This document shows positions 46,001 to 57,762 of a stretch of 64,000 nt of DNA, piece after piece (position 1 is the first letter of the stretch; each line of letters opens with the position of its first letter). The stretch spans positions 4,518,051 through 4,582,050 of the forward strand of contig NW_009799099.1 of NCBI RefSeq assembly GCF_000213175.1, given 5' to 3'. The translations under genes were made by a program, and so were the position numbers. Source of the DNA: Neurospora tetrasperma FGSC 2508 (Eukaryota > Ascomycota > Sordariomycetes > Sordariales > Sordariaceae). Below the pieces are notes generated by a model. The model saw nothing but the letters and a program-made list of their open reading frames with translations, made no database searches and was not told the origin of the DNA.

Positions 46001-47886
46001 GGGAGACTTGAAGTACATAACTCCGCTCAGCTGCTGCTGTGGTCTTCCGTGAGAGTTTTCTGATGTGCTCTTTCCTCTTCCAGTCGATGACTCAGCCGAA
46101 CTTCGGGCCGTTCTTGCACCGAGCAAGGCGGAATACCCTCATTTACCCCTGACACATGCATATCGCAGCCTTGTCTTGTCGAACGAGACTGAATCATAAA
46201 CAAAGAGAACAATTACCCTCGAATGCCCCTATTGATGGTTTATCGCAAGGAATTACAGTGTGGCAAGGCAGTGAGGATATCTCCTTTCGTGTTCGGATCC
46301 ACATTGGTCAGGGGCGATGTCTTGGCGGTACGACAAGACGGCCGGGAAGGTTCATGAGACACTCCTTCATAGTTCCTTCCTTTCTAAGAATTGGAGCGTC
46401 AATCATGCCGAAGAAGCCTCCATCTGGGCGTGAGATCTTCGATAATGTGTCATTGTCCTTCATTTGCTCCCTTACAAATTTTCTTGCTGAGGCTGTTCAA
46501 GACCTTGCCGCCCCCGATGCTCGGAGACACTCTCCCATAATTCCATCTTTATTGAAAGCTAAGGCTTATGGACTATCTTCACGTATCTTTTTCAATATAC
46601 CGCATCTCCGACGTTCATTTGACTTCATTTGTTCATTTGTGAAAATATTGCCCATTTCGACCTTCGCTGTCGCAGGTGACACTGTCTCATAATTCCGCGG
46701 TTTGTGTCACAAACGATCTAAAACCTCTTACTGACATACTTATCATGCAATTCTAGATTCTCGACACTTGGATGGGCGTCTTCTAGACAGTTTCTCAATT
46801 GTCCATCGGAGCCGACCAACAGCGTGTTATTTAAATCATCTCAGCCACTCCACTGTTATTATCTCAGCATACATGATGAGAGGGAGAGGCTGAAACAAAG
46901 TGTGAATTCTTGAAATACCTAGCGACTCATCCAGTTGGTTTAGAGCTAAACCCAAGAACCATCAATTTATCGACGAGTGTTTTGAGAGGCTTGTTCGCGC
47001 AAACCCGGCATTGCGCAAATACCGGTTTAGAGATTGTGAGATAAATGGCGTCGAATTTGACCGAGGGATATGATACAACAACTTCCAGATTCATTGTAGA
47101 TGCAGAAGTTGAGCTATCTGGACGTAGAGAGCGGCATACAGGCTTCACAACATTTCCACGGAGAAATCTTAGCGGGCGGAAGGACCCAGTTTCAATGATT
47201 GCAGATCTCTCAAGCACCTGATTACGCCAGTACGAGCACAAAACAGAAGCTGAGCAAATGAGATCGAATTATCATACCATCGAGAATATCGTATCCCGCC
47301 CTGACAGATGTCCTGGGGCAAGTTGGGCCCAAGATCTGTTGCTGAAATTTTCGACGGACTCGACCATGTCCGGGGGCTCCACTCGGTAGTCAGGAGGTGC
47401 TCCACATATAACTGCACGTCAAGTCGTCAACACACCGACGCCGCGACTGCCAGATGAACCTACTACCTCTTCCTTTCTTCGTCGCAAACATGAACAGCAT
47501 TTGAGCGCAAAGGAGCTGATGAGGCAGTGTTACTCACGGATCGACATTGCCCTTGTGGATTGTTTTCCACAACCAGATTTGAAGCACGTCCATAGAGCGC
47601 CATCGCGCTCGGCCACTCGGGCGCAGAGTTGGAAAGAGCGCCCAAGCACTTACAGGCTCTTTCACGTTTGCGCAACAGCTGAGCCCACCAACTGATGCTC
47701 AACGCATCGCAATAAAAGCACAAAGCGTCAAGACCATCGCCAACTAGAAGGTTTCCGCGAGGGTTGGAGGCTCGATCATGCCAGTCAATGATGAGAGGTC
47801 GTTCAAAATTCACTTAGAACCTTATGGGGCTGCATGAGCTCTGACTACGGCCGGGGGTAGGCAGACGCACAAGCAAATAAGGTGGT

Positions 47887-47903
47887 AAGCAAGCAAGCAA
47901 GCG
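47887..47903. repeat. AAGC tetranucleotide repeat
   Basis: About four AAGC units in intergenic DNA; no associated gene. Confidence 0.6.
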
Positions 47904-49485
47904 AAGCGTGCCGCATAGGTAGAAGCTGCAGGTTCTTTGAACTTGGCTGCAGGACGGAGGACGTCGGTGTTTGTTCACGGAGAGAACATCCCAAATCACC
48001 AGAGCTTTACAGTCCTGTCTGCGGCACGTCGACGAAAACTCTAGTTGGGTATGTCTTAAGTTTTATCAAGCTTCCTACCAAGTTTGATATTATTGTGAAG
48101 GCACAAAGTCTGTCGTTGACAATGAATCCGCTGGAGATTTCATTGTGGAGTTCCAGTGTGGAGTTCAGAATACATATGCATCGGCACGGGCCGGTCCGGG
48201 CGGCCGGCCGTGTCATTCCTGGTCATTCGACAATTTGAAGTCGGCACGCGACAGGCATGGCCGCTTTCCAAATTCGGGTCAGATCTCATGGACTAATGAG
48301 TTCACCTTCAACTGGAGACGACTCTCCACCCCATGAACACGAGAATACCTTCAAGCAGCGCAGTAAGGCCATTGCTAGGTACTGGCCGGAGTGACACATT
48401 CTGCTGTGGTTTTGCCAACCAGTATGTGTTGGAAAGCGCTGACAATCACAAGGAAAAGTAAGCTCCAGACCAAGCAGTAAGCCGTCCAAGTAAACACCGA
48501 GATGCTCCTTAGCATGAGCTTTTCTACTTTGCGCCTAGAAATGAAGAGGAAAAACGTAGTCGTGTCAAGGCGATCCAAATTCAAGCCCCAACGAAGTCAC
48601 GAAATGTATAACTGCATGTGAAAAGCCCATTCTGCCTGCATGAGCATCCGTCCCGCAGCAGCAATCTCATCTGTTATACGCGCGTCAAACTTTAAGCATC
48701 GTGACAGCGGAGCGGAAATTCAGATCGAATCGGATTTGCCGTCCAAACACACACACAAGGAAGGACATGATGCCCGAGAGCTACAGAGGCACGACGACAC
48801 ACCCGGACATTAAGCAGGTACAGACAGAGACAAAGCTTCTCTAGTGTAAGCTTACGTAAACGAAACAGACTGAACGATTACTTCCGTAACTCCAACCCAG
48901 AGAGCACATTGGACACCTGTTCATCCGGTCATCGCATGTCGCCACCCCCGGCCCTGTCCCTCCTCACCTTAACCTCAACGTCGCCACACCTGTCACCGAC
49001 GTCCACCGAATCTGCCACCGACCCTTGACACCGGACTGTTACCGCGCGCAGACACAAATGTTACCGGTATCGCACACCGACGTGCAAACCGGGCAAAACT
49101 CCAAGCAACTCGAAGAGCTCCGTCCTGACCCTTCAATCAACTGCCTCCCACCCACCGAACGAAGACTGCCATTCTCTTTGTCGCGACCATAACCCAAGTC
49201 GCGACTTGTAACGAAGCTTCAGGAAACTCTTTTTTCAAGTCGTTCCAGTCACTGCCGACGACCAACAATACCCGGGAAATTGGGCTGGTGTAAAGACTAC
49301 GTGGGATTCGTATCCCCCTTTATCGTATCGAGCATGCACAGCCTCACGGACCTCTTTCAACAACAATCTCCTCTCTCCTCTTGTTTTTGTCTCATATTAA
49401 TCCTGTTCCCCGTTTTTCTTCCTTTCGTTAATTTTCTTCTTCCTCCCTTTTTTAAATTTTTTTTTAATTTTTTATTTATTTATTT

Positions 49486-49842
49486 TTAACATCGTTTGCG
49501 GTACGCTTCCTCACCAGCATTGACCATACCAACAATGGAGGTATACATGAAAATGACTGCATGAATGACGTAGCTACCTTGACCGCCATGTGCCCAAAGC
49601 ACCAAACCTGATAACAGGGCAAGTGAGGGCGTGCTGAATGCATCAGCTGGAGCACCAGCTGCTGCCGTCCGACCATTCAACCATTCGACCTAGCGCGAAC
49701 CAAGTACCTTGATGCCTGGAAGCGCTGGTGTAAACGGCGATGATAATAGGCCCTTGATGAATTTAAGATTTGAAACAGTTGTCGAAGTTGTCCTTACAAT
49801 CAGATCAGAGGAGTTGGGGACGGTCCGATCGCATCTGTCCAT
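49486..49842 (-). pseudogene. Possible small membrane-protein ORF interrupted by one in-frame TAG
   Basis: Reading the minus strand from an ATG at 49842 gives 50 codons, a TAG at 49692-49690, then 67 more codons in the same frame to a TAA ending at 49486. The part after the TAG has two hydrophobic stretches (LALLSGLVLWAHG and VIHAVIFMYTSIVGMV) and a soluble end (NAGEEAYRKRC). The part before it contains FIKGLLSSPFTPALPG. Either side could be genuine coding sequence: the TAG could be a C-to-T change from CAG, or it could be the end of an intron (CGCTAG followed by GTCGAATGG). An A-rich tract follows the final stop on the minus strand. I do not recognise the protein, and chance is a real alternative. 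Confidence 0.22.
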
Positions 49843-52800
49843 TTTTTTTATTTTTTTTTTGCGGTGGCGAACTTCATGGCATGCACGACGCAGGACTTTC
49901 TTGGTTATAATACCTGACTTGACCTGACCTTGCCCTACCTACCACCACCACCACCCACAGGTACCCTGACTTTTGTCAATATTCCAGAATTACCTCCAAA
50001 AGGTGACCTACCTTAATGTTCAAAACAAAAGGCGGTCAAACAACAACATGCCACTTTCAGACATTTTGTTACTGTAGTGCCTTGGTGACAAGAACACGGC
50101 AGGGCATCGCATCGCATCGTAACCGCTGTTTTTCCTGTACTCCAGGTTTTGAAATGTCTCAGATGCGAATTGTGACCGTGTAGCCGTTTAGGAATGTGGA
50201 GATACTACGGGACACGAGGCGGCGAGATGTTGTGGTTAAGTGAGGTAGTCGGCGAGGTTAGTTAGTTAGCGAAGGAAGTGCAATCTTTATGTGTACATGC
50301 GGCTCTGTTTTGCCAACCACGTGCCTGGATTTGTGGATGTGTAGCGTGGTATGGAGGCGCAATTGAACTACGGTTCGGCGAAAATCGAAATGTAGGCGAG
50401 GTGATTGTCAGTGTTGACGATGTCATTGCCTTGCTGATTTATCTTTTGACTGTAACGAAAGTGCGACTGCCTCGATCCAGTGAGGGAAGTCGCCAAAAAG
50501 TCTGTAGGGTAATTTAGGATCGACAAGGCAGATCCGTCCTCAAATCCTTTGAGCTTGGGGGTTTTGGTAAGGCTGTGCGTTGCTGCTGCGAGAAGGAGGG
50601 GGGAGCATGTAGCCTTACATAGGTAGGTTGAGACCCCTATCTCAAAAGGAAAGAGGTAAGATGGATTTGACTTGGGAGTTCGGGGTTTCCAGAGTCTTGC
50701 TTGATGCATTCCATAGGGTAGCACGGCCAGACCTCGAACTATCCACTCCATTCCAATTAGAGGTGGCTTCCAGGTTACCCCCGAGCACATCCGGGCCGAC
50801 AAGGAGCTGCACGATGCCCCGTTCTGTCCCACCAGCCGCCGAGAGGCCCGGGCGCTGTGTTGGAACTCGGCAGGTGCCTCTGCGAGCCCCGGCATTCTAT
50901 ACCTATGGACTGGACTGATGGCAGTTGCCCACCGTCGCTGGCCTGCACACCAGCAGGAGACTCTGTAACTTGACCCTCCATGGCCCCTCAAAAGTGCAAC
51001 GTACTTGCAAGTTCCAGTTGCCTTTCTTTCCAAAAATGCAGTGAACCCGACGTATTGTTCTCCAGATCTTCGGTCGTATGTGACAAGACTTAGGCTGGAC
51101 TGATCGGGAAAGACGGGGCCAGTGGTGATACGTTTCAGTGTGCACGAGGGAATTGTGAGACGTGCGACAAAAGGGAGTGAGGGGATTGAGGGGGGTCATG
51201 GAAGGGCTCGATGGCGGACACATCATTTGGAGACTGGCAACACCACAGCTTAGGTTGTTACGGCAGTGGTGAAAAGAAGGTCAGGCACTGCGTGAAGCAA
51301 GGAAGGATGGAGGGACGGATCGGCCCTGCAGTTTCTCTATCTACGACACTAGCACTTTATTTAATCGAGCCTTCTGAGACATGTGGTGCTGGTGAACAGC
51401 CTGGATAATGTGTCTGATGTAAGGAAGGTAACTGTGGACCCTTGTGGGTTCAGGGAAGGAAGGTACTTTGGTCAGAGCCGAGTTATAGCCGTCTAATGGA
51501 TGTTCCTTCCCCTGGTTCATGCGTTCTGTCTCAAGTCCGGGTGTAATGTACCTTACATCTTGCCTATCTTGATGTTACTTACCGCCAACGCAGCCCGGAG
51601 CTTGCAGCGGCTAAGCAGAGCGGGGAAGGTGACGATGCGACGCGACAGATGCCGAGTCCTGGATGAAAGTACGGTCAGATCGATGCGATACTGCGATACA
51701 ATACCGCCATTGTGTTACCTTGACTGGCATCAGACCTAGCAGAGCGTGTGATGTCCTTGATATGATGAGGTCCAAATGCTCACTCCAACCCCCACACCAT
51801 ACTGAAATTGTCCTTACCTCAGACAGTTGTTCAACTTGAAAAAGGCAGAAAGGCGTCAGCCTCGGTGTGAAGAATTGTTGTTCTTTACGAGCTTCCATGC
51901 ATCGGTGGAGGTTGGCGATGGTTTGTTGCAGTGTGGATGTGATTGTTTTTGTCCGGTCGATGATTGCAGAAGCGGCATAACCAGGGGTATCCAAGTACCT
52001 GAACCTAGGTAGGATATCCCCACGGGCCGGACATTGCACCTGGCACCTACATCGTGCTGACGGACTCGGGGATGTGGATGGGGCAGTCCATGAATGCACA
52101 TCCCCTCGGTGCAAGATGAGGTTGTCAATCTGTCATCACAGCCAAACGACAGATGACTACCGTACCCGTGCCTTGCCATCTCCCCCATTCAAGATCCGGG
52201 ACTGTGGGAGAGAGATATCGAGTCGAGTTACCTGGCAGCCAGTGGGTGGGCTGTTGAAGAAAGGGTGTGATACAAAATGTGGTGAGTTGCCATGCACGTC
52301 TCGGAGTAGGTTGAACTAGGTAGGGACGGAGGCTGATCAATGTCTCGATCCCATGTGGATTTTTATGGGTCCTGTGTCCCATTGGCGAAATCCAACAATC
52401 CAATAACAATAACCAGAGCGAGTTTGTTGTTCCATCAATTGGGCCTCGACGTTCCTGTAATATTGGACGAGGCTGAGCAGCTCAGTGCAGGGCGCAGGAT
52501 GTGGCTTCCGTGGAAGAACGAGAGGGAAGTGAGCCTTGTTCCGGGGTAGGGCGCATGGTTGTCTCGTTTGCTGGGCACGCATCAATATGGATCGACAGAT
52601 AAAAGACCGCAGATTCGAGAAGCCATCACATCGACAAGACTGGGGAGCAAAGTCGCCACCTTCTGCCCATATGTTCGGGCTTTATGCAGGAGGCATTAGC
52701 GATGCATCATGCAAGGCTGCAAGGCTGTTTAATATTTGCAAGTTAAAGAACAAACAAAACCTTTGAATCACGGATAGTCCAGAGCACGCAAAATGCCATA

Positions 52801-54524
52801 CAGAAAAGATTGGACGCATGGACATTAGGTTCACACTGAATAGAGCCGAAGCAGTTCCACACCGACACTATTATGCGGTAAGCATCTGACCACATTGAAA
52901 GAAGATATCTGATCATACATGACTACCTCTATCTATGCGCCTTACTGTCCGAAATATCTTGCCGCGGAGGAGTGCTAAATCTCGTGTTGCCCTCCGTTGG
53001 ATTCAAGCCATCATCCTCCCGGAATTGAGGATGCCGTATTGCTTGGAACTGATCCGCTATTAAATGGGGGTGCGAATGCTTGGTGAAGGTACCACGATTC
53101 GAACATGGTAACCTGAAGCCACCTATTTCTGCCAAATCAATTGCATTCGGAAAAGAATAATCATAAAAGTGAAAACTGGTAAGAAGGGGTGGTCGATTAC
53201 CCCAACATCCGCCTTTCCGGAGCTCAAAGCGGCGATAATCGGGGAATGTCCGAGAACGAAGCCGAAGCGCCAATACAATCGCGAATGTAGAGGTACGTGG
53301 TACCAAACTTGTACTTACAAGAACTTGAGTTACCTGAAGTACATTAACAACTTCACATGTAGCAAGACCGTCAGTCAACTGTACCTAACACAATGTGCAA
53401 GCTGCACTATGCTGCCTCAATCCCGCTTGTTTATTTTCCCTGTCTAATGCATTGCTACAATAACGGAACTGAATGAGTCGCGGCATTGTCAAGGCAGTTT
53501 GATCGAGATTGGCATGTGTTAAACGCAGCAAGGAGAAAATGGCAGCCCATTATTTAAGTTTCAGGAAGGTCGCGGGCCAATGCCAATGGCGCAGGTTGAA
53601 GCATATTGCAGCATATGTGCCAGACCGATTGTGCATGCAAGAGAGTGAATTTCTTACATGACGCTCCTTTTGGGTTTTCTCTGCAATAAGAAACCTCCTT
53701 TTATAAACCGTGAGGGGGGACACGCATCCAATTTGGCAGGCATATACCTGCCACCAGAGTTGGAGAAACGACAGGAACCTAGACCCCTCTCCAACAGGTA
53801 TCAACCTCTAGTAGGTATATAACGAACAGAACCGGACCCTAGAATAGAGAAAACCCTTCATTTACATTGACATGGTCTTCACCGGCCCAATGCGTTGGAG
53901 AGGAACATCAGATCGCGAAGACGACCGTCGAATCTTCGTAAAAACCAGTTGAGGCTTACACCAAGTAGGGGCTTCGCTGAATTTTGGTCCATTCCGCGAA
54001 CGGCCCTAGCTGGCACGGACTGTTGAAATTCTGTCACATCGGTTTCGTTCTTGCACCTGTAGAAGGGCGCATGGCCTAGCCTCGGTTTCGGCAAACCACG
54101 TACACCCTATTATTTGTGAAATCCAGAGACGAGGGACTGGTGTTCACGGCACAGTCACGTGGGTACGAGTACACTGTTGTTGAACTATGTCAGATAAAGC
54201 ACACGCAAGTATGACCGCATGATACGGTACATGACATGTATATGGGGGTGTATAGTATTAGGTGGTCTTGAATAATTGTCAACCTTCATCACTGAGAAAC
54301 TTGGGCAGAATTGACTGTGTAGAGCCAACGTATTCTCAGACTTTCTTCGTAGAACCTCAAGGAAGTTGAAAAGTTCCTGGAACGGTGATATGGACGCCGG
54401 CTGCTGGACGAATATTGCCTTCTTTCACATCAACTTTCAAAGCTCGCTCTTGCCCTGGCGGGCGGAAAGCCCCAGTACACTTGGTCTGTGCGAACTGTTG
54501 ATCAAAGAAGGAACGAACTACCCT

Positions 54525-54578
54525 TTGGGGAGGGGGGTAAAGTTGGGAGCATGAAGAAAATTTGACCCCCCTCTCCAA
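54525..54578. repeat. G-rich/C-rich inverted repeat (14-bp arms)
   Basis: Arms at 54525-54538 and 54565-54578 match at 13 of 14 positions (core GAGGGGGG / CCCCCCTC) around a 26-nt loop. Isolated in the gene-free stretch; no coding sequence upstream that it could terminate. Confidence 0.5.
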
Positions 54579-57500
54579 TGATTAAGCTGTAATTCCACGT
54601 TGGGACAAGATGAAGCAGGGCTGGCCAGTCCTCCACATCGATGTACATGAAATCCGTTAGCGCCGCCGTATACCGTTGGGGACCCGAGCTGCCGAATTCC
54701 CAAGAGTTCAGTTTGCTCCATCGCCGATTACGCTTACTATCCACATTCTGATACTGAGAGCTACCTACCTCTAGGTATGAAGTCTCCCACATGCCGGTAA
54801 AGAACATTGTATGCCACCGGTACTAAGCGTCATCAACATTCCTTACGACAACGCCGTATACCCAAACGAGCACCGGCGGTATTGGTTGGCGCAAGCGTTT
54901 CCGTCGTTTGATCCAAAGCCTCTAGCTGAGATTCATAAAGACAAGAGGGCACTGGTGATCGAATCTTTACATCCCGGCGAGGTCAATCCCAGCCACTCAC
55001 CAAGAAAAGACCGTCCGAAACTTGGAACACCATGTCGCCGGAGACGCTCTTCCCTTTCCCTAATGCATGAGATTCTCTACCAACATTCACTGTCGTGTAC
55101 CGTATAATTTCACGATGCAAACAAGGCGGGCAACGCAGGCTTAAGTTCTGCCATTTACCTCAACACTTGAGTACATACAGTTGCATGTAGTCGGTAAACT
55201 TGTAACCCTACAAGATCTGCCGGTAATTCAGTTACCGAACATCGGAAGGCCACTGCATTGACTCCGGATCCAGACTGCACAGAGAACGCAGCCTGGAACG
55301 TCAGACAAATGCTTTGACAGCTGACAATGAGCATGTGCACTGTTTTCGAACACTTCAAACCCTTCATCCTGAAATGGGGTTTCCACCAGCCAATACGGAA
55401 GATTATACCGTACTTCACAAGTATGATCTATCCGTGAGCTTCTCAATACAATTTCGAGAGTCATGATCTGAAGGTGAAGGGACGTATACTGACATCAAAA
55501 CATCACCGAGAAGCTTTTCTGCTGATGGGAGGGCATTGGCATTATATGTCCACAAATCGATGACCATTACCATCCTGTCTCAGTAATGAGCTTGGCATGT
55601 CTCATGCTGTAGGCACTCGAATGAACGAATACACAATGCTTCATTCCTCACCCAGCTCAAACCAAGCCGAACTTTGAGCAAGAGCTGATCATCTCACGGT
55701 TTCATTGTCGTTCAGGTAAGGGAACAATGTACTTTAAATAGTCCTTAGTTCTTGGGTCTAGTGATCCTACAGCTGCGTCTGGTCAACTTCTGGAAAACGC
55801 ACGCTGCCGAATTCAGACAACCAAGATGTACCTACCGCCGCATAGCGAGCGTAACCCCACGCAATTCGACTCTCCTTTTGAGCGCATCGAGCAACCAGAC
55901 GAGCCTTGCACGCGGCGCATAGGCATATTCTCTAGCCAGAAACCGCGCCATTTGCTGGAGAGCGGACTATGGAAGCAGGCAAATCACAGCATATCTATCG
56001 TCAGTGTGTTACATCCATAAAAGCGCCTTGCATGCTACAGACATTGACGTCCGGACTAGCTCAGACCCCCGGGGGCCAAGCACTCGAACAGCTCCCCGTC
56101 TGAGCTGAGCTGAACTGCAGACATCATTATCACCAGCATTCCCATTCATGTCGAGTGGCTGGCATGGTTCAAGCTGCAGTAAAGCGCGTTTGGCACTTAT
56201 CTATGCTGTCTACATCGACGAAAACGGGGATCAACATATCACTCCACGTTTGCGGCCATGGTATAGGTAAGGTCAGACTTGGTACTTCTACACCAGTTAG
56301 TACCTATGCAATGATACCTTGCACAGATTGAGAAGGCTCGAATTCTCGTCGCATCGCTCAACTATTTCCCGAAACGGCTTAGAGGCTTTTACTTTGAAAA
56401 CCTAACCGGATTGGGCAGTTAGACATCCGTGGCCCACAGTACTCCAGGTTAACGTTCTTTCGTTGACGTGCCACAAGGCATACATACGGACTTATGGTGT
56501 GGAAGATAAGATCCCTTAAAAGATGTTGCTTGCTACGCCCCTGGCAGCTAATCAGGTCAGTGTACGTTCATCCAGAGGGAGTTGTACGATAGTGGCTCTC
56601 ACTCACCGATGAAGGGAGGAGGAGAGAGAGAACAGGGGAGCGCGGGAGCAGGTGTTCAATAAAAGTCCAAGACCCCTGTGGCCTTACCATATTGAGCTAA
56701 GGCAGGGGTGCTTCTGACCTATAACATCTCGTCCATCCGAACACCCTGAGCCAGACACTCAATCATTCCCGTCTTGGGTGGTGTGGTAGCCCAACGCTCC
56801 AGGACGATGCTCGATGTTACGCCCTGTCTATATTTACACAAGGGCACGAGAACCTCACGACATCGATCCTTGCCATAAATCATCACCTTTACCGCGTCTG
56901 AAGCTTTGTGCCATCATCCGTTTCTGGTGTCACAACTGAGAACAACACGTTCCGTGCCGGATGTCCGTGTGGCTAACTCTTATACCATTGACCGTAAGCA
57001 CCGCGAGCCGATTTGTATGGGCGGCTGTTTTAGGAGGGGGTGGGGAAGTCCGCGTCTGACAATGTACCCAGGGTGTAGAGCCGTACAGAGGAAGACTTTT
57101 CCCATGTTGATTATTTAGTACCTCGAGGATCAGGCTTCAAGCAGATGTAGCCCTGTCCAGGAGCGGCATGAGTTCCGTGATGGACGAAGGCAGGTAGTCT
57201 TACACGACGGAACATCGCCAGGTCTTCAAGATAGGTCCGAGGGATGCTGAAAGCTCTGCCCCTGGATCAAACTCAAATGGTCTACCGGTAATCTTGACGG
57301 CATCAGAATACACAAAACAATGTCTTGAGTATCTCTGCCGAGCTTGTGTATCACCCCCCCGCCAAGGCCTACATAGTCACTCAGGATAAGCTGAGGCAAG
57401 CAGCCCGCCCACCGGCTAGGACCAAATCTACGTAACTGTAGGCATGGGGCAGCTGGTTTCTCATACCACATGTATGCATGTGCTCTACATTTTGCATTCC

Positions 57501-57688
57501 GCAATAGAGTTCCGAAAACTGGCGCGGCCCCCTCTCCCCCCATCTTTTGCCCACCTTTATTTCTTCAGTTTATTTAAATGTCTGTCCCATCCCTTTCAGG
57601 CTACATCTTCAAGCAAAGGGCGAGTTACTTACCATCGCCCTTGTTACAACACTACCTCGCAGCATCGTCCTTCCTTTCGAGGATCGTT

Positions 57689-57696
57689 CTATATAT
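57689..57696 (+). promoter_or_regulatory. Candidate TATA box of the polyketide synthase gene
   Basis: CTATATAT-type sequence about 67-74 bp upstream of the start codon, after a CT-rich segment (about 57540-57680). Position and sequence suit a TATA element for a short leader; unproven. Confidence 0.35.
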
Positions 57697-57762
57697 TCAG
57701 CATAATTCCCGACAACAATATAGCATACGGCCGAGAAGAACCTGACGAAAGAGACGCGCACA

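Larger units (their letters stand above)
38660..57762. other. 19.1-kb stretch without a convincing gene (5' side of the polyketide synthase)
   Basis: Numerous short ORFs exist in all frames, but none shows domain content, and the longest (50368-51033 minus, 221 codons) overlaps others and has unstructured S/R/L-rich composition. Items noted: a CT-rich leader-like stretch with a textbook intron (donor 39553, branch GACTAAC, acceptor at 39720); other leader-like CT-rich tracts near 41590-41900 and 49330-49450; a C-run near 41205; a purine tract with an 18-bp minisatellite (42967-43093); AAGC repeats (47887-47903); a TAG-interrupted frame (49486-49842 minus); a G/C-rich hairpin (54525-54578); and the PKS promoter. 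Composition is not strongly AT-biased, so a large RIP-degraded transposon is not evident. Rapidly evolving small genes or noncoding RNAs could be missed by eye. Confidence 0.5.

Noticed and set aside
46927-47813. Consecutive minus-strand ORFs (82-116 codons) that might be exons of one gene
   Set aside because: I found no donor/branch/acceptor sets joining them and no recognisable motif such as a HET domain; left as intergenic.
50368-51033. 221-codon minus-strand ORF in the gene desert
   Set aside because: Composition is like random translated DNA, with no domain, signal peptide or repeat, and other frames overlap it. Not supportable without expression or homology.
53086-53140. tRNA-like T-arm (TTCGAAT loop with a 5-bp stem) and a box-A-like sequence on the minus strand
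   Set aside because: The acceptor-stem partner is missing at the needed distance and the A-to-B box spacing is too short for a tRNA. At most a degraded fragment.
56058-56106. 9-bp inverted repeat AGCTCAGAC ... GTCTGAGCT
   Set aside because: Too short and isolated to argue for an element or structured RNA.
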